Shown one piece after another: positions 11,465-21,310 of a stretch of DNA of 64,000 nucleotides. The DNA lies in contig JAIVFJ010000021.1 in NCBI GenBank assembly GCA_025765615.1, forward strand, positions 62,001 to 126,000, in the 5' to 3' direction. Within the stretch, counting starts at the first letter, position 1. The number at the start of each line of letters is the position of its first letter. The notes below the pieces were generated by a model. It saw only the letters and a list, made by a program, of their open reading frames with translations. It did not search any database and was not told the origin of the DNA. Position numbers and translations under genes: made by a program. The stretch comes from Zopfochytrium polystomum. Its lineage: Eukaryota; Chytridiomycota; Chytridiomycetes; Chytridiales; Chytridiaceae.

Positions 11465-12869
11465 TTACTCGGCGTCCTGCCCGCCGCCATCGTCGTAGTA
11501 GCCGCCACCGACCGCGTCGAAGCCCTTGGCAATCACCTCTTGCCACATCTCCTGCGGATACTCGGACCCTCGCACCTTGATATTGAACGTTGCTGAGGAT
11601 GTTTTTTTTTTTTGTTTTTTTTTTGTTTTTTTTTGTTTTTGGTTTTGTGGGTTGTGGGTTGTGCGTTATGCGTTGTTAGTGTGTTGTGGATGGGGCAAAT
11701 GATGGAAGGGAGGGAGAGGACGAAGAAATGAATTATGTTGTTTTGTTTCTTTGGCCTTACCCGACTCGACCTTTGCCACACTGCTCTTCATGGCGCCCAG
11801 CTTGTTCTTGAGCGCCGGGAAGCTCTGCAGCGTCGCATAGTGGCCCGCAAGCTCCCTCAGGAACGCGCAGTGCTGCGCCCCGACCGCGTGCTCGCCCTGC
11901 GCAATCAGGTTGATGCACGACCGCATCACCTCGCCCGACAGGTCTGCCACTCCGAGCGCGTAGTCCTCCGCCGACACCGGAACGAGGACCGACCGAGGCG
12001 GCTGCGTCGGGGAGGGACCGGCCGTCTTATCCGCATCCGTATCCCCGCCGCCGCCGTCGGCGGGTTCTCCCTCCTCGTCTTCCATCGTCGCGGAACCAGG
12101 CGCCTGCGCCGCGTCCTGCGACGGGGAAGAATCCACCGCCGCGAGCCCGCCGCCGTTCAGCTCTCCCAGCAGCGTCTCGCGCGTCACGAGCGCGCCCTCG
12201 CCGCCGCCGGCCTCGCGGCAAAAGTGCAGGAACGCGGCGGCTTCAATGTACTCCTCGAGCCCGGGCTGGATGGACTTTCTTAGGCGGTAGTAGTTTTGTC
12301 CGCGCAGTTCCTCCGCGTGCACGCGGCGCAGGAGCTGCACGATCTTGGCCTGGTCCGCGGCCGCGTCCGAGAGCTGCTGGTCGCGCTCGGTGGTGGGTGC
12401 CTCTCCCTCCGGCGGCGGTGGTGGTGAAGTGGCGGGGACGTTGGAGATCGGCGGCGGCTGGGGCGGGGCAAGCCGGTGCAGCGCAAAGATGAGCTTCTTG
12501 GAGGCCGCGGTGATGTCGCGCGAGGTTTTCACGATGCGCTCGCGTCGATCGTGCTGCTCGTTTGCCCATCACCCCCACAAGACATCGGCGGGCGCGGGGG
12601 CGGGCCCAGATCGCGAGAAGAGTTGGAGAGAGTAGGAGGGGAGGGCGTTAGAGAATGCGATTTGGCAGAGTGTTTTCTTGCTTCGCTGCAGACTCGCTTA
12701 CGAGGGCGTCTAGCTCGACCTTGCACCGCGAGAACAGGTCGCGAACGTCGGGCGGCAGCTGGCGCTGCATCTTTGCGGGGCGGTGGAGGCCGCCAGGGGA
12801 CGGCGCGGGACGCTTCCGATCGCCACCACGTCGCACAGAAAAGTTGCTCCAATCCCGTCGCTCCGACAT
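11465..12869 (-). CDS. TSNAX: Translin-associated protein X (TRAX)
   Basis: TRAX partners translin in the C3PO endoribonuclease complex, which degrades small RNAs and tRNA fragments. Three exons fit: 12869-12702, 12556-11761 and 11592-11465, total 1092 nt (363 residues; human TRAX is 290). Motifs in order: KTSRDITAASKKLIFALHR after a short basic N terminus, GLEEYIEAAAFLHFC, DYALGVADLSGEVMRSCIN, and KVRGSEYPQEMW near the C terminus. The second exon carries a family-atypical insert of about 70 residues rich in Gly, Ala, Asp and Pro between the second and third motifs. The Glu-bearing helices expected of the TRAX catalytic site are present (ELRGQNYYR, GLEEYIEA, GEVMR). The start MSERRDWSNF at 12869 is favoured over an in-frame ATG at 12899. 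No translin gene is in the window. Confidence 0.93.
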
Positions 12870-12926
12870 GTTATGACTGATTATTCTGTATGAATGCAAA
12901 AATGAAACTTTTCGCCGACTCTGTCG

Positions 12927-13826
12927 CTACTGATCCCCTCCCGCCCCGCCCCCGCTCAGTCCACCCCCGCCGCCTCCTCCCCCACCACCGCCGCCGCCGC
13001 TGCCGCCAAACACAAACACGCCCCGCTGCGACGGCAGCGCCAGCCCGCCGCTGGAGCCGCTCGCGCCGGCAGCGTTCGCCGCCAGGGCCGCCTGGGACGC
13101 CTTGGCCTCGACCTCCTCGAGGTCCATGATCTTCTTGGCCGCGGCAAGCTCCTGGTCGGCTGCGAGCAGCTGGTGCACGCGGACCACCTTGGCGGGCTCC
13201 TTGCGAAGCGCGTGGAGGATGTGCGAGACCTTGAGGCGGCCTGTGCCCGCCGCCGTCATGGCTTTTCCGCACTGGGAGAAGGAAAGAGAGAAAGAAAGGA
13301 AGAGAGATGGGTAGGCCCGGAGGGTAAAAGATCAGAAATAACGTAAGGCGCGCTGCGCGTTCTCATCAGACAGCGAACTGGTACGACGGGGACAGAAGAA
13401 GAAGCAATGGCTCTTGTCGCTACTGACCAGCTGGCGTATGTACATGATCAAAATGTCCTCCATCACGTCGACCGTGTCCTCGGCCGGATTAGGAACGTCG
13501 CCGTGCCCGTACATGATGAGCCGCACTGTTTTGTTGGCGGGAGGGACGGGAAGAGGAGCGGTCACTTTGGCTGTGTTGTGTGTGGTGGCCGGCTCAGCAC
13601 CGCCGTCTCCGCTTGAACAAGCACTGCTTCCCGCAAGTCGGGAACTGACGACGGACGGCCCGAACGACGACGACGAAACGACCAGGAAACGACACAAACA
13701 CTCACGCTCTCGCGCAAACAGCTTCTTCTTGACCCGGCCCTCGCGCGTAGCGCCGCCGCCGCCGCCGCCCCCGCCGCCGCCGCCTCCACCGCCGGCACCG
13801 CCTGCACCGCCGCCCTTGCTGGCCAT
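12927..13826 (-). CDS. TAF13: TFIID subunit TAF13 (histone-fold)
   Basis: TAF13 pairs with TAF11 through a histone fold inside TFIID and acts in RNA polymerase II initiation. Three exons fit: 13826-13706, 13525-13428 and 13271-12927, total 564 nt (187 residues). The conserved core reads KKKLFARELR, then LIMYGHGDVPNPAEDTVDVM, then CGKAMTAAGTGRLKVSHIL and RKEPAKVVRVHQLL, matching the human protein across both splice joins. A polyglycine tract follows the start and another forms the C-terminal tail; both are additions to the core of about 110 residues. ATG 13847 in frame would add 7 residues. Only 57 bp separate its stop from the TRAX start, so the TRAX promoter must overlap the TAF13 3' end. 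Its own start lies 67 bp from the divergent ATPase gene. Confidence 0.93.
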
Positions 13827-13893
13827 CGGGATGGATGGATCGCCCAACAGGATATTTATTTAGAAAGGAAACGGAAACTGCTGCACGCGCGCC
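13827..13893. promoter_or_regulatory. 67-bp divergent promoter region
   Basis: Only 67 bp separate the TAF13 start (-, 13826) and the ATPase start (+, 13894); 46 bp if the upstream TAF13 ATG is used. Both genes must share this DNA or reach into each other's coding sequence for control. No TATA box on either strand is obvious. Confidence 0.55.
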
Positions 13894-14469
13894 ATGTCAC
13901 ACAACACCACCACCACCACCTCGATCGCCGACTTCTTCCGCGCCCCGTCGTTCCCGTCCGACCTGATCGCCGCCGCAGCCGCAGCCGCCGCGCGGCACGC
14001 GTCCTCGTCCTCCTCGTCCTCCTCGTCCTCGTCGTCCTCATACTCCTCTTCGTCGTCATTCTCCCACCCGCAACAGCCGCCCGCGGCGCCCCCCTCATCA
14101 TCTTCGTCATCGTCATCGTCCCCGTTCTCCTTGCCACACCATCAGCCGCACCGGCCCCCGTCGCCGCCGAAACCGCCGCCGCCCTTCCCGCTGCACTCCG
14201 AGTCGCTGTACCTCACGGGCCCGCCGGGCGCCGGCAAGACGACGCTGCTGTTCCGGTACGCGCTGGCGCAGGCGGAGCGGTGGCGCGACGCGGAGCGCAG
14301 CAGGGACGCGGCGGATGCAAAGGCGGCGGCCACGGCGGAAAACGCCGTGCGCGGCCGGCGGGGGTGGAATCGGCGGCGGCGGCGGCGGCGGTCCCGGTCG
14401 CGGTCGCGGTCTCGGTCTCCGGTGGGCGGCGGCGACCGCGACCGGGGCAAGGCGCCGATGGTTCGGGCT

Positions 14470-14529
<60 letters not shown>

Positions 14530-15470
14530 GAGTACCGCTACGACGATGACGACGACTTTGACGAGGCCGAGTTTGCGGACGCTGATAAGGATGATGACGG
14601 CGACGGGTACGACGACGACGACGACGATGACGACGATTCTGAAGGCGACTACTCTGACGGCGACTACTCTGACGGCTGGCGGCGGAAGGGGCGAGGAAAT
14701 GCGGCGCCTGCGGCGGCGGTGGTCTTTGTGACGCCGTCGGCCAAGAGGCTGGAGCGCCGCATGCCGCTGCTCGGCGACGGCCGGTGGCTGGACCGCGACC
14801 TGCTCGCGCGGATCGAAATGCGGTGTGTGTGTGTGTGTGTGTGTGTTTCTCCTTGCTCCCACTTCTTCATTTTTTTTTTTTTTTTTTTCTCTTTGGGTGC
14901 TTCTCTGGCTCACTCGCCAAAAAAAAAAAAAAAAAAAAAAAGGTACATCGACTCGGACAGCCTCCTGCGGTCGTTCTTCGCAACGTACCCGCCGCCGCCG
15001 TCAGAACAACCGCGCCACACGCGTGGCCGCCGCCGCCGCCGCCCGTTGCCGTCCTGCGTCATTGTAGACGACCTGTCGCGCATGTTCAAGCCAGACTCGA
15101 GGTATGCGTGGCGGAGGGGGGGGAGGCCCTGTTGGGCGGACTCGCCGTGTCCCACTCGTTGCTTCTCTTTCGTTCCTTTTTTTTTTTTTTTTTTTTTTCA
15201 GGCCGCTTGCTGACCCGTCGAACGGGGGAAAAAAAAAAAAAAAAAAAAAAAACCCCCACACATTGGCGCACCACCAAGCTCAGAAAACGTTCGGTTCACG
15301 CTCGCCCTCGCCAGAAAGTGCGTGTGGGCCATTCGCCAAGCGGCCAACGGGTGCGTATGTAGCGCGAGTGCGCGTGTAGGAATGGTTGTGTGTTGGAATC
15401 GACGGACGGCGGGAAGCTTAATATCTCACTCGCACACTCACATACGCACGCACGCACGCACATACTCACA

Positions 15471-15517
<47 letters not shown>

Positions 15518-15966
15518 TAAACCCCCCCAACCCCCCTTAACAAACCAGGCGAGGCCCAGCCGCCGGGTGCCATCTTGTCGTTTGCGACTCTTCGTCGTCG
15601 TCGTCGCCGGGAGCTGAGCCGGCAGCGGCCCGCCTCGCGGCCGTCCGGGCGTGCATCCGCGCAGACTGCGAGCAGTTCATGCCGTGGATCGCCGCCGTCA
15701 CCAGCGGACAAACCTCGCTCTTCTCGCTGCTTTTCTCGCGAGGCCTGCGCAAGCACCACGAGGCGCTGCTGTCGACCGCCGCGGCGGCGGCGGGGGCGGC
15801 GTTGTCGTTCGTGTCCGGTGGCAATGATTCAAACGTGCCACGTCATACGCAGTACTCTCCTGACAAGGAGGGGAGCATCCGGCCGTGCCTCACGACTCGT
15901 TTCGACTACCAAATCGAAGAGCGGGAACTAGTTTTGCGCGAAGTTGTTGATACCGGCATTCTCTGA
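13894..15966 (+). CDS. SWSAP1-like RecA-fold ATPase
   Basis: P-loop ATPase resembling SWSAP1, the RAD51-paralogue-like partner of SWS1 in the vertebrate Shu complex, which promotes RAD51 filament assembly. Four exons fit: 13894-14822, 14943-15101, 15279-15350 and 15549-15966, total 1578 nt (525 residues). Walker A is GPPGAGKTTLLF (about residue 110), then a strand VVFVTPSAKRL, then DSDSLLRSFFATYPPPPSE (SWSAP1 has a Phe-x-Tyr-Pro-Pro segment here), Walker B SCVIVDDLS, the helix FTLALARKCVWAIRQ and strand CHLVVCD. Between Walker A and the next strand is a long insert: an Arg/Ser stretch, then an acidic tract with a run of about 17 Asp. The N terminus is Ser/Pro-rich. SWSAP1 itself is about 230 residues, so the extra length is low-complexity. 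A RadA/KaiC-type relative is the main alternative. Confidence 0.7.
14823..14942 (+). repeat. Intron with GT repeat at donor, T19 and A23 runs
   Basis: Intron 1 of the SWSAP1-like gene. Its donor is the first GT of a (GT)12 microsatellite. A run of 19 T (14870-14888) and a run of 23 A (14919-14941) lie inside, the latter ending in the acceptor AG. The two runs could pair as a long stem. Homopolymer lengths are likely assembly-dependent. Confidence 0.7.
15102..15278 (+). repeat. Intron with T22 and A24 runs
   Basis: Intron 2 of the SWSAP1-like gene. A run of 22 T (15177-15198) precedes an internal TTTCAG decoy acceptor at 15201, and a run of 24 A follows (15229-15252). Using the AAG at 15276-15278 restores the frame exactly, giving KPDSSSENVRFTLALARK, so no frameshift is needed. 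Confidence 0.6.
15351..15548 (+). repeat. Intron with CA microsatellite
   Basis: Intron 3 of the SWSAP1-like gene. It contains a nearly pure (CA)n tract at about 15473-15513, roughly 35 nt before the acceptor CCAG at 15548. Confidence 0.6.
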
Positions 15967-16072
15967 GACAAGCTGTTCAGGGGAAAAATGGGAAACAATA
16001 CAAGGAAAAAGAAAAAAAAAAAAATAGTAGACGCTCCTGCATCACACCATCCATCAACTTTTTATTCACGAA

Positions 16073-17305
<1,233 letters not shown>

Positions 17306-17657
17306 GTTTGATTGGGGGTGGCGGGGAGGTGAAGCTAGTCGGTATGGAGCAACCTGGAGAGCAAGAGAAGATTGGAAGAGAAGCTTTTGTGTGTGTGTGT
17401 GTGTGTGTTGGAGCTGATGAGAGCGAGCGAGAGAGAGAGAGAGAGAGAGTCAAACGAAAAAAGTGAGAAAAACGAGCGAGACAGGGACAGAGAGAGAGAG
17501 AAATTTTTCCCCCTCTCTTCTCAACACACGATACGTTTTTTTTCTTCTCTTTTTTTTTTTCCCCCTTTGTTTTTCCTTTCCTTGTTCTTTTATACTATGT
17601 GGCCAATTTGATTGGATACCCACCCAAGCAAAGAAGCAAAGGCAGCAGGCGGCGGGG

Positions 17658-17688
<31 letters not shown>

Positions 17689-17976
17689 CATCCGTCTCAA
17701 CATAAAAATAATATGTTTGTTTCCTTTTCTTTCACGCACCATCGAGAAGGAAAAGAAGAAAACATTGAAAGGCGTATTCTTGTCCCAGTAGAGCGACCAC
17801 GACCACCGAAAGAAAGAGAGAAAGAAACGAAGGACGAAAAAAAAAAAAAAGAAAAAAAAAATTTAGCGGATGACGTGTCTCCCACCATTACACTCGCTCA
17901 CTCAAAGCCTTCTTCGTCTCACAAAGAACCAGACAGACGGACGACGGTCAGCCACTCCCGCGCGTGCCTGAAACCT
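17306..17976. other. Intergenic, repeat-rich
   Basis: Upstream of the UBC4 gene and downstream of an unknown minus-strand gene. It holds short GT and GA repeats (about 17387-17450), pyrimidine-rich DNA and a run of 29 A at about 17657-17685. No coding evidence. Confidence 0.5.
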
Positions 17977-18831
17977 TTACTGCTCAGACGATTCCCACCG
18001 TGACGCCTGCACTTCCGCCTTCGTTGTTGGACGACAGCTTTTCGAATGGGTTGTGGACGGCGGCGGCAGCAGTGGTGGTGCCCACACTCGCAAGTTCGTC
18101 TGAAAACGTGGGCGTCGCTCTGTCCTCCAGTCGCTTTCGATCTGGACGGTGGGCGGCAGCGCGATAAAGAGCGAAGGCTCCACCGGGGGCCGAGGGCGGG
18201 CGTGATGCGCGCCGCTCGAGGCACTGTCCGCAGCTTCCAAGGTTCCACCACCACCATCGCACTCAAGTTCGTCGGCTCTTGTGCTGCCGGACGCTGCGCT
18301 TGGCGAAAATCCGGCCCACTGGAATTTCGCCGGAACTATAGTCTTGCACACATCCAGCACACTTGACAAGCTAATGTGCTGATGCTCTCCGCCGACGAGC
18401 TTGGACGAGCGCCTGGTGGGGAGCTGCAGAGACGGCGCCGTTCGGGATTCTTCTACCGCAATGCGGCTGGACGAGCCCACCGACGGAGCGCCGCTCGACG
18501 CAGAGTACCTGGACGACGAATCCGCCCGCTCCTTTGAGGAGCTGCCCCGCGACAAGAGCGACGGCGTCGAGTCGCTTGGCCCGTCGGACTCTTGCCCACG
18601 CGCAAAGTCCGCGTTTCGGTGCAACCTCGCACTGCTCTCGTCGCTCGAGACCGTGTCGGTGCCGCCACCGCCGTCGTCTCGCTCCACAACGACAGAGGCC
18701 GCTTCCTCCTCCATGGTCGCGCGCAAGATATGCTTCTTTGTCGGCGCTACCGTGGAAAAAAACACTGTCGCCCCGCTCTCGTCTTCTTCCGAGACGCTGT
18801 GGCGGTACCTGACACTTCGTCGGCGCAACAT
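17977..18831 (-). CDS. Hypothetical Ser-rich protein
   Basis: A 284-codon frame from ATG 18831 to the stop at 17977. I do not recognise the family. It has a Ser/Asp-rich middle and one ordered-looking block, ISLSSVLDVCKTIVPAKFQW. The frame stays open upstream of the ATG, where the residues (TSFTIDVAENAFEAM) look like coding sequence, so the true start may lie in an upstream exon whose acceptor I could not place. GC-rich third positions favour this strand over the overlapping plus frame 18401-18937. It could be a downstream part of the 19061-20711 gene, but no good splice pair joins them. Confidence 0.45.
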   Translation of the reverse strand: MLRRRSVRYRHSVSEEDESGATVFFSTVAPTKKHILRATMEEEAASVVVERDDGGGGTDTVSSDESSARLHRNADFARGQESDGPSDSTPSLLSRGSSSKERADSSSRYSASSGAPSVGSSSRIAVEESRTAPSLQLPTRRSSKLVGGEHQHISLSSVLDVCKTIVPAKFQWAGFSPSAASGSTRADELECDGGGGTLEAADSASSGAHHARPRPPVEPSLFIALPPTVQIESDWRTERRPRFQTNLRVWAPPLLPPPSTTHSKSCRPTTKAEVQASRWESSEQ

Positions 18832-19060
18832 GGCCTCGAACGCGTTTTCCGCGACGTCGATCGTGAAGCTGGTTGCCGCATTGCCGTCTGCGCTAACGCT
18901 TTCGCTTTTGAAAACGGTTTTGCAAAGTGACGGGTAAGGTTTTGGGGAAAGGTGTTTGGGGGATGGCGGTGGTGAGGGAAGGTGGATGGAAGGGAAGGAG
19001 ACGGTGAGCGGATGTAATCACGGGTGGCAGGCTGAAGAGACGAAAGACGCGCCCCCGAAA

Positions 19061-20711
19061 TTACACGCTTCTGGCCATCGAGCTGGCCTGCGGGCTAGTT
19101 CGCTCCACCGACACGCTCCGACGATGCACGTAGCCAGCTCCGCCCAGCGACGACCCTTGCTGCTGCTGTTGAACTGAAAAGATGGTGGTAGTTTGGCCCG
19201 GCTCGCCCAGGCTGCGGTACAGAGGAGGCCCGGCGGCCAGGCTCTCGGCGGCCCGCTCCTTGTTGCGCCCGGCCTTGGTCAGGAGCTTTCGCACGGTCTC
19301 ATTGCGCTTCTGGGCGTCCGCGAAGGCCTTTTCCATCGTGTGCTGCGAGCGTTGGAGGGAAGAGCCGTCAGGAGGAAGGATTTAGGGAGTAGAGCGTGAG
19401 GGGGAGGGTTGGGGGTGTCTTTTTTTCAAGGGTGAAAGGCACGAACAACAACGCCCAACGCACCGCGTCGCCGCCGTGGCGGTCGCTCGGCGGCGAGTCC
19501 GCGCGCTTGCACCGCCGTTTGAACTCGTCGAACGCCTGCTCCGACTTGAACACGGCCAGGACCGCCGCGTTCTGAGCGCCGCCGCCACCCAAGGCGCCAT
19601 TGCCGCTGCCGGTGCCGTTGAAGGTGTGCCCGTCGGTGGCGTCGGCGCGGGTGCCGCCTGCACCGCCGCCGGCGCGGTCGCGGTGGTGGTGGAACCGGCT
19701 CCTCCGCAGCCGCCGCGCGCGCCGGCGCTCCGTGGGCGTGATGAGCTCCAGCAGCCGCAGCGGCGTGTGCGTGTCGGTGCGCGGCGCCACGTGCGCGAAC
19801 CGTGCACCGCCGCCGCGCGTATTCGTCGCCGTCGCCTTCGCGCGGTGGTTCGTGTGATTGTTGCTGTTGCTGTTGTTGTTTCCGTCGTCCGGCGCGTTCT
19901 GCCTGCCGCCGCCGCCGACACGGTCCTGATTCCAAAGCTGCGCGACGTCGGCGTCGTCGTCGTTGTCGTGGCCGTGGTGATGGTGGTGGTGGTGGCGCTG
20001 GGCGGCGGCGTGGACGCGCGCGGCAAAGGCGCGTGCGAGACGGAGGCGCTCCATGGCGGCGGGGGGCAGCCGGTCGTCGGCGTCGTGGCGGGACTCTCGC
20101 CACTCGCGCGCGCTGTCGCGGTACAGCTCGCTCTTGAAGAGAGACGGCGGCGGCGGTGGCGGCGGCGGCGGGAGAAAGGCCTCTGCAGCGGCCCGCCGCC
20201 CCCCGGTCGGGTAGTGTTTCGGGGGTTGTTGGTGGGGGTGTTGGTGGAGGGCGAGGGGGTGGTGCTGTGGGTTGTGGTGGCGGCGGTGGGGGGCGGCTCG
20301 GGGAGAAGACGTTGAAGAGGGCGAAGACGACCTGGACGGCAGTACGGACGCTTGAGACGGCGAAGAAGGAGCGTGCGCGTGGTGTTGATGGCCGACCAGT
20401 GCGACGTCGGCAGCGGTGGTGGCCGGTCGACAGGCCGCGACGGCAGCCGCAGCCGCAGCCGCGGCGGCGCCGATGGCGACGAGGTCTCTATGCCGGGCGT
20501 GGACGCGGTCTCTGCGGTCTGTGGCGATGCGCGCGTCGAGCAAGGCGCGGCGGGAGTCCTGCTGAGCGCACACGGCGGCGATGGCCTTGCGCTGGACGGC
20601 GACGTGGGCGGCCAGCCGGGCGCGGCGGGCGCGCGCCTCGAGCGCCGTTTCCTCCTCGATGAGGTTGAAGAGCGCCACGGCGCGTAGCTCCTTTTTCCGT
20701 TCGTCAAGCAT
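19061..20711 (-). CDS. Hypothetical coiled-coil, low-complexity protein
   Basis: Two exons fit (20711-19464 and 19342-19061; 1530 nt, 509 residues) with donor GTGCGT and acceptor CGCAG. The N-terminal 75 residues are a charged helix (ERKKELRAVALFNLIEEE) rich in Ala and Arg, probably coiled coil. A His/Pro/Ser-rich middle carries a His7 run and an Asn-rich stretch. The C-terminal part returns to charged helix (KRNETVRKLLTKAGRNKERAAESL). No family is recognised. The ordered ends and phase-perfect splice support a real gene; the function is unknown. Confidence 0.6.
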
Positions 20712-21310
20712 GTTATTTGTTATGCGTTAAAGAATAAAGTTGTGCTATTTTTATTTTTTATTTTTATTTTTATTTTTTATTTTTTATATTAGGTGTTTCC
20801 ATGAAAACAAGAGAGAGACTCAGGCAGGAGAGCCAATTTCTTCCCTTCCAAGCATGCATGCACGCTGTGGAAACAGCCCGACCCAGCCGCCCGCGTTGCT
20901 GCAAATGTAGTCCCCCCCAACTTGACTTTTTAGATTTCCTGCCGCAATGAAGACAATCAGACTAATCCCCACCCCTCCCCTTTGATTTTCTTGATTCTGA
21001 GGTTTGCTGGAGGCTGACGAGGCACTCTGCAATGGGCTTTACCACAGGTCCTTTGCCAATTCTATGCCAGGGGATTAAAAAAATTTTCTCCAGATGCAAA
21101 TAAGCGTTGAGCTGGAGGGCTGAATAGGTGTCAAGCACCGGCGGGAAGGTGCGAAGGTGTGATACATGCCAGTCGAGCCGTAGCGTAGCCTATAGTTGAG
21201 GCGGGGTGGGAGGGGTCGTTAAGCTGCTGCGCTGTTAACACGTTGGCCGAAACCGAGCGAGCGGGAGAGTAACGCACGGCGAGAATCATCACCATTTTCA
21301 GACAGCATAT
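20712..21310. other. Intergenic, divergent promoters
   Basis: Lies between the divergent starts of the coiled-coil gene (-) and the Ala/Ser-rich gene (+). An AT-rich TTTTTA-type repeat is at 20747-20787. I see no tRNA, snRNA or coding sequence in the remainder. Confidence 0.45.

Noticed and set aside
15202..15278. Apparent frameshift at a 24-base poly-A inside the ATPase gene
   Set aside because: An intron from 15102 to 15278 removes the run and joins the flanking exons in phase, so no error or pseudogene is needed.
18401..18937. Plus-strand frame of 178 codons
   Set aside because: It overlaps the minus frame 17977-18831, which is longer, extends open upstream and has the GC-rich third positions of local genes. 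The plus frame has no recognisable domain.
20820..21230. tRNA or spliceosomal RNA between the coiled-coil and Ala/Ser-rich genes
   Set aside because: No A/B boxes in order and no U2, U5 or U6 signature found.
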